In this document: positions 14,899-23,062 of the stretch, piece by piece
Layout of the letters: each line of letters begins with the position of its first letter
Position numbering within the stretch: the stretch's first letter is position 1
Source of the DNA: JBMNKL01 sp050261495
GTDB taxonomy: Bacteria; Bacillota; Clostridia; Acetivibrionales; DTU013
NCBI GenBank assembly: GCA_050261495.1
Contig: JBLNDI010000098.1
Span: 1 to 46,501, forward strand
Direction: 5' to 3'
DNA: 46,501 bases
The notes under the pieces: generated by a model
Told to the model about the DNA's origin: nothing
Database searches by the model: none
What the model saw: only the letters and a program-made list of their open reading frames with translations
Made by a program: the position numbers and the translations under genes

Positions 14899-17016
14899 AT
14901 GAAAAAATCGGATTTATATCTCGAAGGATACCATGCATGGCTTGGCTGCCCGGCGCTGGATGCCGAAACTGCACGTCATTGCCTGCCATATTTTAAAAAC
15001 ATATTTGTAAATGACCCTTCGAATCTCCAGCTTTCAACGGCAAAACAGGAACTAAGGAATGCTGTTAAATCCTTGCTTGGCAAAACAATGCGCCTTGTCC
15101 CCAATCCCATGCTAAAGGGCACGGTCATACTTTGCATAATAAAGAAGGATTCCCGAGAGAGCGATGCAAATCAAAAACAGGCCTCGGCCGGCCAGCTCCT
15201 GTGCGGCAAAATATCGGACGAAGAAAGAGATATGCTCGGAGAAGAAGGTTACCTGATAAAATTCATTAACAGCGGCACAGGCCGGAATCTCATCATAGCC
15301 GGAAAATCCGGCGCCGGCATATTGTACGGTGTATACGGCCTTATCCGGGCATTGCAGTGCGGCAGCTTCAACGACAGCATTTATATGCTTGAAAACCCCG
15401 CCATACCCATTCGCATGCTCAACCACTGGGACAATATGGACGGCAGCGTGGAAAGAGGCTATTCCGGCCGGTCGATTTTCTTCGATAACGGCAGGATTGT
15501 GTCCGGCTTATCAAGGCTCCGCGATTATGCCAGGCTTACCGCGTCGATCGGGTTGAACGGTGTCGTGATTAATAATGTGAATGTCCATAACAATGAGACA
15601 AAGCTTATTACCAAGGAATTCCTGCCAAAGGTCGCTAAAATTGCGGATTTGTTCCGCCGCTACGGAATAAAAATCTACCTTAGCATTAATTTTGCCAGCC
15701 CCATTGAACTGGGAGGGCTTGAAACCGCCGATCCCCTGGATAAAAACGTGCAGGAATGGTGGCGGGCCAAGGCGGCTGAAATTTACTCATATATTCCCGA
15801 CTTTGGAGGATTTCTCGTAAAAGCGGATTCCGAATTCCGTCCGGGTCCTTTCACCTACGGAAGGAACCATGCCGAAGGAGCCAATATGCTGGCATCCGCT
15901 CTCAAGCTATATGGCGGGTTGTTGATATGGCGCTGCTTCGTATACAACTGCATGCAGGATTGGAGGGACAGGAAAACGGACAGGGCAAATGCCGCATATG
16001 ATATTTTCATGCCTCTGGACGGTTGTTTTGACGACAATGTCCTTCTCCAAATCAAAAACGGCCCAATGGACTTCCAGGTGAGGGAGCCCGTGTCTCCGCT
16101 CTTCGGTGGCTTAAGAAAAACCAACATCATGCTTGAGCTGCAAATAACCCAGGAATATACCGGTCAACAGAAACATTTATGCTATCTTGGCCAAATGTGG
16201 AAAGACGTGCTGGATTTCGACACATGGAGAGACGGAAAGGGATCAACGGTAAAGAAGATTCTTAGCGGCGCCAAAAATGACGGAAAAATTACAGGAATCG
16301 CAGCCGTTTCAAATGTCGGAAACGATCTGAACTGGACAGGCCATGACCTGGCGCAGGCAAATTTCTATTGTTTCGGAAGGCTTGCCTGGGACCCTGGCCT
16401 CAGCGTTTCCGATATCGCCTCCGAATGGATCAGGCAGACCTTTGGCTCCGATAGCCTTGTAATGGAAACTATTCGTACCATGCTGCTGGATTCGTACCAT
16501 ATATATGAAAGCTATACGTCACCGCTTGGCATCGGGTGGATGGTCAACCCCGGCCACCATTACGGGCCCAATGTGGACGGCTACGAGTATTCCGCCTGGG
16601 GTACCTATCACAGGGCCGATTGCCACGGTATCGGCATAGACCGGTCGGTATCCGGCGGTACCGGTTATGCCGGCAGGTACAACCCGGAGGTTGCAAAATT
16701 GTATGAAAAGCCCGAAACTTGCCCGGAAGAACTCCTGTTGTTTTTCCACCGAATACCTTACAATTACCGCCTGAAATCCGGCACTACGCTGATACAGTAC
16801 ATTTACGACTCCCATTTTGACGGCGCAGAAAAGGCGGCAATGCTGGCAGAGAAATGGAAAAGCTTGAAAGACCGCATACCCGGCCGGTGCTACGAGCGTG
16901 TTCTAAAGCGGCTCAAGGATCAAGCGTCCCATGCATGCGAGTGGCGCGACGTGATAAATGCATACTTTTACAGGAAAAGCGGCATCCCCGATGAAAAAAG
17001 CCGCACAATTTATTGA
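14899..17016 (+). CDS. aguA: GH67 alpha-glucuronidase, cytoplasmic
   Basis: Removes 4-O-methyl-glucuronic acid from the end of short xylo-oligosaccharides. The 705 residues cover the three GH67 parts: an N-terminal beta domain (about 5-135), a TIM barrel (about 140-460) and a C-terminal helical domain. The catalytic set is intact: acid E312 in VKADSEFRPGP, and the two base residues D391 (NGPMDFQ) and E419 (QITQEYTGQQ), with the 79 and 28 residue spacings of characterised enzymes. There is no signal peptide, so it acts inside the cell on imported aldouronic acids. No xylanase, sugar transporter or regulator gene lies nearby. It has its own promoter and sits between the divergently read proB and the co-directional proA. 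Confidence 0.95.
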   Translation: MKKSDLYLEGYHAWLGCPALDAETARHCLPYFKNIFVNDPSNLQLSTAKQELRNAVKSLLGKTMRLVPNPMLKGTVILCIIKKDSRESDANQKQASAGQLLCGKISDEERDMLGEEGYLIKFINSGTGRNLIIAGKSGAGILYGVYGLIRALQCGSFNDSIYMLENPAIPIRMLNHWDNMDGSVERGYSGRSIFFDNGRIVSGLSRLRDYARLTASIGLNGVVINNVNVHNNETKLITKEFLPKVAKIADLFRRYGIKIYLSINFASPIELGGLETADPLDKNVQEWWRAKAAEIYSYIPDFGGFLVKADSEFRPGPFTYGRNHAEGANMLASALKLYGGLLIWRCFVYNCMQDWRDRKTDRANAAYDIFMPLDGCFDDNVLLQIKNGPMDFQVREPVSPLFGGLRKTNIMLELQITQEYTGQQKHLCYLGQMWKDVLDFDTWRDGKGSTVKKILSGAKNDGKITGIAAVSNVGNDLNWTGHDLAQANFYCFGRLAWDPGLSVSDIASEWIRQTFGSDSLVMETIRTMLLDSYHIYESYTSPLGIGWMVNPGHHYGPNVDGYEYSAWGTYHRADCHGIGIDRSVSGGTGYAGRYNPEVAKLYEKPETCPEELLLFFHRIPYNYRLKSGTTLIQYIYDSHFDGAEKAAMLAEKWKSLKDRIPGRCYERVLKRLKDQASHACEWRDVINAYFYRKSGIPDEKSRTIY

Positions 17017-17027
17017 AAACCGAATAA

Positions 17028-17056
17028 TTGCATTATAAATTGCTTTCTGGTATACT
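17028..17056 (+). promoter_or_regulatory. Promoter of proA
   Basis: TTGCAT (17028-17033), 17 nt, TATACT (17051-17056), just after the glucuronidase stop, so proA does not depend on the sugar gene. Confidence 0.7.
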
Positions 17057-17102
17057 GTGAAAATACATAGTTTAGGGTATATTGCAAGTCGGGGTGATTT
17101 TC

Positions 17103-18398
17103 ATGAATACCGGTGAAATTTGCATACGGGTGAAGTCGGCGTCTTTAAAGTTGGCCGCGGCAGATGGAGAAAAGAAGAATAAGGCGCTAATGAATATTGC
17201 CGAAGCATTGCTTTCCAATAAAGATAAAATATTTGAAGCAAACCAGGAAGATCTTCTCAGGAGCGAGGCCGAAAACATTCCCAAACCGCTGCTGAAAAGG
17301 CTTAAATTTGATGAGAAGAAACTAAACGACGTCATCGATGGGATCCATAGCCTGGAAAGGCTCGAAGACCCGGTTGGGAAGACGCTGTCTTCCACCGCGC
17401 TGGACGAAGGCCTTGAACTGTACAAAGTCACATGCCCGATAGGCGTCATCGGCGTAATATTTGAATCCAGGCCGGACGCGCTGGTGCAGATTTCAACGCT
17501 TTGCCTGAAAAGCGGCAATGGAGTGATTCTAAAGGGAGGTTCCGAAGCCAGGCTGACAAACAGGGTATTATCGGACTTGATCATATCGGCATCCGAGGCT
17601 TCCGGCATCCCGTCAGGCTGGTGCGCGCTCCTGGAAACAAGGGCTGACATAGATGAACTGCTCAAGCAGCACGAATACGTAGATTTAATAATCCCAAGAG
17701 GTTCAAACGAATTCGTCAGGTATATAATGGACCATACAAATATCCCGGTCATGGGGCATGCAGATGGAATATGCCATCTATATATCGATGATTCGGCCGA
17801 TATCCAAATGGCTCTGAAAATCGCGATAGACTCGAAAGTCCAATACGTGGCAGTGTGCAATGCGCTGGAGACTCTTCTTGTCCACAGGAAAATAGCCCCG
17901 GCGTTTTTACCGCTTTTAAAAGAAACCGCGGACGAAAAAAATGTTGAACTCCTTGGCTGCAGCGAAACAGTTTCAATAATACCCGTCAAGGCGGCAACCG
18001 TGGAAGATTGGAGGAAGGAATACCTGGACTACAAGCTGTCGGTCAAGATAGTCGGCAGCATAAACGAGGCTATTGAGCACATCAATGAGTACGGTTCCGG
18101 GCATACTGATTCCATCGTCACCGGAAACAAGGAACATGCCGCCATGTTCATGGCGCTGGTCGATTCCGGCAACGTCTTCTGGAACTGTTCGACACGGTTC
18201 AGCGACGGGTACAGGTACGGCCTTGGGGCCGAAGTAGGCATCAGCACCGGCAAGCTCCATGCAAGGGGACCCGTAGGACTCGAAGGCCTGGTTACTTACA
18301 AGTACTGCCTGGTAGGAGACGGCCACATAGTAGCTGACTACGCCGAAAAGAGGAAAACATTCAAGCACCAGAAACTTGATAAGGAATACCCGCTTTGA
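17103..18398 (+). CDS. proA: Gamma-glutamyl phosphate reductase
   Basis: Second enzyme of proline synthesis: reduces glutamyl-5-phosphate with NADPH to glutamate semialdehyde. The 431 residues show the aldehyde-dehydrogenase-like fold with PIGVIGVIFESRPDA (about 110-125), the GSEA loop, LIIPRGSNEFVR, and the catalytic Cys252 in QYVAVCNALET; ARGPVGLEGL is near the C-terminus. GGGGTGA lies 6 nt before ATG 17103, which I prefer over the in-frame start at 17082. Complete and normal in length. Confidence 0.96.
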   Translation: MNTGEICIRVKSASLKLAAADGEKKNKALMNIAEALLSNKDKIFEANQEDLLRSEAENIPKPLLKRLKFDEKKLNDVIDGIHSLERLEDPVGKTLSSTALDEGLELYKVTCPIGVIGVIFESRPDALVQISTLCLKSGNGVILKGGSEARLTNRVLSDLIISASEASGIPSGWCALLETRADIDELLKQHEYVDLIIPRGSNEFVRYIMDHTNIPVMGHADGICHLYIDDSADIQMALKIAIDSKVQYVAVCNALETLLVHRKIAPAFLPLLKETADEKNVELLGCSETVSIIPVKAATVEDWRKEYLDYKLSVKIVGSINEAIEHINEYGSGHTDSIVTGNKEHAAMFMALVDSGNVFWNCSTRFSDGYRYGLGAEVGISTGKLHARGPVGLEGLVTYKYCLVGDGHIVADYAEKRKTFKHQKLDKEYPL

Positions 18399-18554
18399 TC
18401 CGCACCCGAACGCCATGGGTAGGAAGAGGCTGCCGGAGCCGCCGGGAGCTTTCATCCGATGCCTTGGCCCGCGCCCCGTCCCCCTGACATTCGGTAACAT
18501 TGTGAAAGATTTTACATAATATGAATAGAGAATTAAAAAATACCGGTGGATATC

Positions 18555-18947
18555 ATGAACAAACCGCTAAGCATAGAGACTATTACCGACGGGCTTATTA
18601 CATTGAGAAAACTAAAGCAGCTTTATGTCCCGGAGAACCGCAATGAAGACGGTAATACCTGGGATGTGCATCCGGACAAATTATCACTTATGAAGGAAAC
18701 CATAATGACAATTAAGAATTTTTTTCCGGATACAAGAGACGGCAGCTTCAGCAATGCCATAAACCAGGGCAACAAGTATGGCAGCGTGTACAGGGAGCTC
18801 AAGAGCCACCTGAAAAACATGAACAGGAACGCTCCCGACAGCCCGGACGTTACGAAAACATTGAAGCTTATTTCCTCCCTGCTGGATAACAGGCATAAAA
18901 TATACCTGGACAAGGCCGTAAAAATAATCGACATACTTCAATCCTAG
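18555..18947 (+). CDS. Small helical protein of unknown function
   Basis: A 130-residue soluble protein, not recognised. It starts at ATG 18555 with GGTGG 5 nt upstream (in-frame GTG 18546 is less likely because it overlaps the site). The sequence is almost all amphipathic helix: IETITDGLITLRKLKQLY, then a polar loop NRNEDGNTWDVHP, LSLMKETIMTIKNFF, and a C-terminal pair TKTLKLISSLLDNRHKIYL and AVKIIDILQS. There is no signal peptide or membrane helix. It lies between proA and mecA on the same strand, 107 bp before mecA. Codon use looks like its neighbours, and a gene this long without stops is probably real. Confidence 0.75.
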   Translation: MNKPLSIETITDGLITLRKLKQLYVPENRNEDGNTWDVHPDKLSLMKETIMTIKNFFPDTRDGSFSNAINQGNKYGSVYRELKSHLKNMNRNAPDSPDVTKTLKLISSLLDNRHKIYLDKAVKIIDILQS

Positions 18948-19054
18948 CAGCGCAAAATCATGCAAATAAGGCTTCTCTTTTTTTGCATAAAGCAGTATAA
19001 TATAATCAGTAATATAACTTTGATAGCGCATATGCGCAAAGTAACGGTGGAGAC

Positions 19055-19681
19055 ATGAAGATAGAAAAAATAAGCGATAATATCATAAAAGTAACAATAA
19101 CATACAATGATCTCGAGGAGAAGAACATCGATTTGAACTCGCTCAATTACAATACGCCTGCGGCGCAGGAGTTTTTCTGGGACTTGATGGAGCAGGCGGA
19201 GGAGCAGCTCGGTTTCAGCCTGTCCGACTCACAGTTGATCATAGAGCCGGTGCCGGATTCAAACGAAGGCTTTGTCATTACTATTACAAGGATAGACGGA
19301 GATGTTGAATTTGAATCCATTCAAAAATATATAAAAAGCAGGATGAAGAGAAGCGATCTCCGGGTCAAGAGAAAAGGCCGGAGGATTTACTCCCCGCTTT
19401 TGATTTATTCGTTCCGGAATATCGACGACGTATGCAACCTGGCTAACAAGCTGGATAATATATACAACGGCGAAAGTACATTATTCAGGTGCCGTGACAC
19501 GTACTACCTCTCTCTTTCGAGAAGCGGGCTCAGTCCTGCCGGTTCAAAATCATTCGAGCTTTTATTGAACGAATACGGCAGGAAGATCGCGAATATCAAC
19601 TTCTTTGAGGGATACCTGAACGAGTACGGGGAAAAGATAATCGAATACAACGCACTGGAAGTGTTGAAAAAATTCTATTAA
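19055..19681 (+). CDS. mecA: Adaptor protein MecA
   Basis: A 208-residue adaptor that in Bacillus delivers substrates to the ClpC ATPase for ClpCP proteolysis. The N-terminal domain (MKIEKISDNIIKVTITYNDL) matches the MecA start with an acidic linker-like stretch, and the C-terminal half has the repeated strand-helix pattern (LLIYSFRNIDDVCNLANKL, then SELLLNEYG-like) of the ClpC-binding domain. GGTGGAG precedes the ATG. A TATAAT at about 18996 may be its -10 box with a poor -35. It converges on the VanW-like gene with only 6 bp between stops, too little for a terminator. The lon gene lies a few kilobases on. Confidence 0.88.
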   Translation: MKIEKISDNIIKVTITYNDLEEKNIDLNSLNYNTPAAQEFFWDLMEQAEEQLGFSLSDSQLIIEPVPDSNEGFVITITRIDGDVEFESIQKYIKSRMKRSDLRVKRKGRRIYSPLLIYSFRNIDDVCNLANKLDNIYNGESTLFRCRDTYYLSLSRSGLSPAGSKSFELLLNEYGRKIANINFFEGYLNEYGEKIIEYNALEVLKKFY

Positions 19682-19687
19682 AGCATT

Positions 19688-21019
19688 TCATTTGCTGTCA
19701 TTTATCGATTCGGAACCCGGACCTATCTGTATTATTGTTTTTTCAGCTTCGTATTCGTCTGTGCCGATAAGCGTTCCGTTCCTGTAGACGTTCACCACTA
19801 TGCCTTCTTTGCCCGGGTTCAGTATTAGCTTTTCACCTTGCTTCAAATTGTTATTTTCAACATAATAGACGGGTGGGTCGAAACGCTGGACGATTTCAGT
19901 CGTGATGTCGATTTTCTCAGGTTTGTCAGCAAGGCTGCCTGCGATAGCCACCACAACCCTGTCATCAATTTTTTCGGCAAATATGGCTATCTTGTTTTTA
20001 AAAGGATTCGTAAATTTCAGGTCGCCGGCATTCCCGGAAATCCATGAATCCAGGCCGGGCTCTATATAATCAACCGCCATCTTGTGCGGCAGCCTGGTTA
20101 TGGAATCGACAGGCATTCCTGTTTTAAGGAGGGCTGCGTACAAAGTGGAGGCAACCAGGTCATACCCTTCGTTATCGTTTTCAAAGCTTGCATCCTTTTT
20201 CTTAATGCAATCGACAAAAGAAAATACGGGAGGTTCTTTGCCTTCTTCATTTGCATCGAGTATTACTCCGTTAATCGCGTCAATGGCCAACCGGACACTG
20301 TCCGAAAGCACATCGTCCGTTATACGCGTGGAATACTCGGCTATAACCTGCTGCAGCATGTCAAAGTCATTCATCGTAACCGACGCCTTGACAATCTCCA
20401 ATGCGTAATTGTCTGCACTGCTTAATTTCACCGTTTCAAATGGGTCTTTTGAAAGTTGCCTGGAAATAACGTCGACGGCATTGCTAACGTTTAGCATTAT
20501 CCCCGGAGAATCAGGGCTCTTTTTAAGCGTACCGCCCTCGTAATATATCCTGGCGTCCACGGGATAGATATTTATCTCACCTGACAATTCTATCAGTTCC
20601 TGCCTTAACTTGCTTTCGTTAAACCTGACAACCGGACGCAATTCTATTCCCGCACTCCCAAAATACATGGAAAGAAGCCCCGGAATATTTTTTACATCCT
20701 TGAAAGGGTTTAAAGACTGAAGAGTGGCCTGACCATCCGCGTAAGCATCGATCCGGGAAAAAGGAATAAGATAGGTTTCTTTGCCTTCTATTTCAAGCTT
20801 GAGCGAATCTTCCCCGAATTTCTTCCCGTATTCGCTCCTGATCACTTCTGCGGCTTCGGAATAACTCAAATCCCCGATATAAAGATCTGCTGCATAAACC
20901 CCTGAAGGCACATTTTTCAGCGACATACCAAATAAAACGGCACTTGCTGCAAATACGGCAAGTATGCTTTGAATCAGTATAAGCAAAAAAATAATGGGTG
21001 TTTTACGAGTTTTTTCCAC
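19688..21019 (-). CDS. Diverged VanW/YoaR-family envelope protein
   Basis: A 443-residue exported protein. One N-terminal membrane helix (FLLILIQSILAVFAASAVLFG) anchors it. Two YoaR-like putative peptidoglycan-binding segments follow (about 40-120 and 150-230), each of mixed strand and helix. A VanW-like domain lies at about 255-385 (ending LKFTNPFKNKIAIFAE), and the C-terminus has a G5-like strand part (LKQGEKLILNPGKEGIVVNVYRN, quoted in part). The usual VanW motif GGGxCQxSSTLY is reduced to YDLVASTLY, so the Gly run and Cys are lost. The start is GTG 21019 with GGAG upstream. It is third in a probable operon with the PRC-barrel and TPR genes. Function unknown; a wall-binding role is likely. 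Confidence 0.75.
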   Translation of the reverse strand: MEKTRKTPIIFLLILIQSILAVFAASAVLFGMSLKNVPSGVYAADLYIGDLSYSEAAEVIRSEYGKKFGEDSLKLEIEGKETYLIPFSRIDAYADGQATLQSLNPFKDVKNIPGLLSMYFGSAGIELRPVVRFNESKLRQELIELSGEINIYPVDARIYYEGGTLKKSPDSPGIMLNVSNAVDVISRQLSKDPFETVKLSSADNYALEIVKASVTMNDFDMLQQVIAEYSTRITDDVLSDSVRLAIDAINGVILDANEEGKEPPVFSFVDCIKKKDASFENDNEGYDLVASTLYAALLKTGMPVDSITRLPHKMAVDYIEPGLDSWISGNAGDLKFTNPFKNKIAIFAEKIDDRVVVAIAGSLADKPEKIDITTEIVQRFDPPVYYVENNNLKQGEKLILNPGKEGIVVNVYRNGTLIGTDEYEAEKTIIQIGPGSESINDSK

Positions 21020-21069
21020 TGATATACAACTCCGTACCGCCTTTTTTTAGTACTGCAACCCGTAATATA

Positions 21070-22023
21070 TCATACCCTGTTGTTTAAAACGAGCTCTATC
21101 ATTTTGTTCTTTGCTTTCGCTTCATCTATTACCCTGTCATCGATCTGCATGCCTTCGCTTATTATTATATTTCCCGCATTATCATATATCGTCTTCGTTG
21201 CATACCTGCCCCTGAGATATTGCCTCTGCCGTTGCTCAAAAAGCGCGGATGCACTGTCGCCTTCACTTTCCGGCTGTATTTCCGCTTCAGGTTCGGAAAG
21301 CGGTTCGGTTACAAATGTATCAGGTTCAGGAAGCGGCTCGGTCATAAGCAGTTCAGGTTCAAGCGCAACCTGTTCCTCAACCTCCAAAGGCGCTTCGAAA
21401 GGCTTCGAATCAAAGAACGCCTCGGATGCTATGGCAGTCTCCTCAAATATGCTTTCCGCTTCTTTTATATTCAGATTATTTTTTTTTTCAAAATCCGGAA
21501 TACCAGCTTCGGTATCAAGCTGCGAAGGAGTATCCAGCAGCGAAGATTCGACGTCTTCCTTTACTACCGTAAGGTTTTTGCCAAACGTTATAACTGATTC
21601 GCGCGGTATTATGCGGACCTGCTTCTGTGTAATGTCGGCAATAAACTCCAGGCCGGTTATTTTGCAATTATCATTATCGTCAATAAATATATCGCCGATC
21701 TCTCCGATCAACCTGCCTTTTTTGGTAAGCACCTTGGTTCCCTTTACCCTGATATCGCTCTGAAGGAGCTGGATTGCTGCGGGAACCTTGTTTATATCGG
21801 TTATTACTCCCTCATTTTCTATTGTAAGCGCATACTCCCCTATGCCCAGAACATCCTCGGTGGGGATAACCCTGGCACTGAATATCTGTATGCCGCTGTC
21901 AACGACAATGTAATCTATGGCTCCCCTATCCGCATTTATTATAATGCTCTTGACCTTTCCGACTTCCACCCCGTCGGAAATGCTTATGATAGGTAATCCA
22001 AGAATATTTTGCGTTTTTTTCAT
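21070..22023 (-). CDS. PRC-barrel domain protein with acidic linker
   Basis: A 317-residue protein without signal peptide. Two PRC-barrel-like domains occupy about 1-80 (LGLPIISISDGVEVGKVKSI) and 88-160 (KKGRLIGEIGDIFID). Then comes an acidic Glu/Pro-rich linker (about 195-255) with repeats such as TEPLPEPD and TEPLSEPE. A short C-terminal domain follows (GRYATKTIYDNAGNIIISEG, then a helix). PRC barrels bind partner proteins or RNA in diverse settings (RimM, photosynthetic centres, sporulation proteins YlmC/YmxH). It lies 45 bp after the TPR gene and 50 bp before the VanW-like gene, so the three are likely co-transcribed. Its exact role is unknown. Confidence 0.8.
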   Translation of the reverse strand: MKKTQNILGLPIISISDGVEVGKVKSIIINADRGAIDYIVVDSGIQIFSARVIPTEDVLGIGEYALTIENEGVITDINKVPAAIQLLQSDIRVKGTKVLTKKGRLIGEIGDIFIDDNDNCKITGLEFIADITQKQVRIIPRESVITFGKNLTVVKEDVESSLLDTPSQLDTEAGIPDFEKKNNLNIKEAESIFEETAIASEAFFDSKPFEAPLEVEEQVALEPELLMTEPLPEPDTFVTEPLSEPEAEIQPESEGDSASALFEQRQRQYLRGRYATKTIYDNAGNIIISEGMQIDDRVIDEAKAKNKMIELVLNNRV

Positions 22024-22068
22024 TTTTTTAATTACCCTCCTTCATTCCATGCGATGCCATACTTGCCA

Positions 22069-22878
22069 TCAAGCCCGCATGCCGGTCAGATTGCCCTCAA
22101 TCTCTTCCTTTGAATACTCATCAATGATGTCACCCAGCATATAATAGTTGTTTAAGATTTCAATAGCCATCTCCAGTTGTCCGAGTGATTTATATAAAAC
22201 ACAAATATCCAGTATAATCCAGAAGGTAAGTTCCTTGCTTGGTTCTTTGTCAAGAGCATACATGTAATAGAGGATAGCTCCCTCGAAATCGCCCGATTCC
22301 TTCAGCCTGAAAGCTTCCTCTATGCATTCTTCGATAGTTATGGAATCCCTATCCGTAATATTTTCTATACCCATTTTATCAATATTTTCTTCACTGTCAA
22401 CAGATTTTTCTAATATATTTATCCCCATGTCTGCGGTTTCATCATTATTCGACGGCATATCACCGCTTTCATCATTATTTCTGCCTATAAAACTGGTAAA
22501 AATCTGCTCCAGGTAATTTCCTTCCTCCGAACTGGCTGCGGCTGCAGGTTCCGCTTCCAGGGAACCCCGCTTCCCCGATGCCGCGCCGAACCTGGGAGCA
22601 ATTCTCGATACCATCAGGCTCAGTATGAATACTACAACGGTAAATATGGCAAATACGGCTGCAATAAGTACGGCAACCGTTGACAGTTCCAAATCGCCGC
22701 CGGCATAGCTGAAGACCGCGTTATATATTGCAGGCAATACGACAGCAGAAATCATCGATGCGATCATGATAAAAACAAGAGTTTTAAAATCCAGCAATCT
22801 CGAACGGTACATAATCAGGAATATGACGGCCGAGCTGATCAGTATTGTACAAATGACGGTAATAACGTATATAGTCAT
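22069..22878 (-). CDS. Membrane protein with C-terminal TPR-like region
   Basis: A 269-residue protein from ATG 22878, which has GGGAGGTG 4 nt upstream; the open frame continues to 22983 but without a ribosome site. Three hydrophobic helices occupy about 3-105 (TIYVITVICTILISSAVIFL, LVFIMIASMISAVVLPAIY, VLIAAVFAIFTVVVFILSL). A polar Ala/Glu/Asn-rich linker follows, then a helical C-terminal part containing ESGDFEGAILYYMYALDKEP and LGQLEMAIEILNNYY, which look like two TPR units. No catalytic motif is seen. First gene of a trio with PRC and VanW-like proteins; perhaps a membrane platform for them. Confidence 0.78.
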   Translation of the reverse strand: MTIYVITVICTILISSAVIFLIMYRSRLLDFKTLVFIMIASMISAVVLPAIYNAVFSYAGGDLELSTVAVLIAAVFAIFTVVVFILSLMVSRIAPRFGAASGKRGSLEAEPAAAASSEEGNYLEQIFTSFIGRNNDESGDMPSNNDETADMGINILEKSVDSEENIDKMGIENITDRDSITIEECIEEAFRLKESGDFEGAILYYMYALDKEPSKELTFWIILDICVLYKSLGQLEMAIEILNNYYMLGDIIDEYSKEEIEGNLTGMRA

Positions 22879-23014
22879 TACACACCTCCCGATGCTTGTC
22901 GGTCGCGGCTGCCGTTTCCAACCCAGCAATTGCCCGGGGTCCGGAAAGCAACCGCGAGACTGATATCTCCAGCTAACCTTCATTATTCTATATCAATCGA
23001 CATAATTCCTGCAT

Positions 23015-23044
23015 TTTATATAATTTTTTTGAAAGTAAAGGCAA
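23015..23044 (-). promoter_or_regulatory. Candidate promoter for the TPR-PRC-VanW operon
   Basis: Minus strand TTGCCT (23044-23039), 18 nt, TATAAA (23020-23015), just after the lon stop. Leader of about 130 nt. Confidence 0.4.
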
Positions 23045-23062
23045 CCGACGCGATATCGACCC

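Noticed and set aside
22879..22983. N-terminal extension of the TPR membrane protein
   Set aside because: The 35 extra residues are Arg/Pro/Gly-rich and have no ribosome site, while ATG 22878 has GGGAGGTG at ideal spacing.
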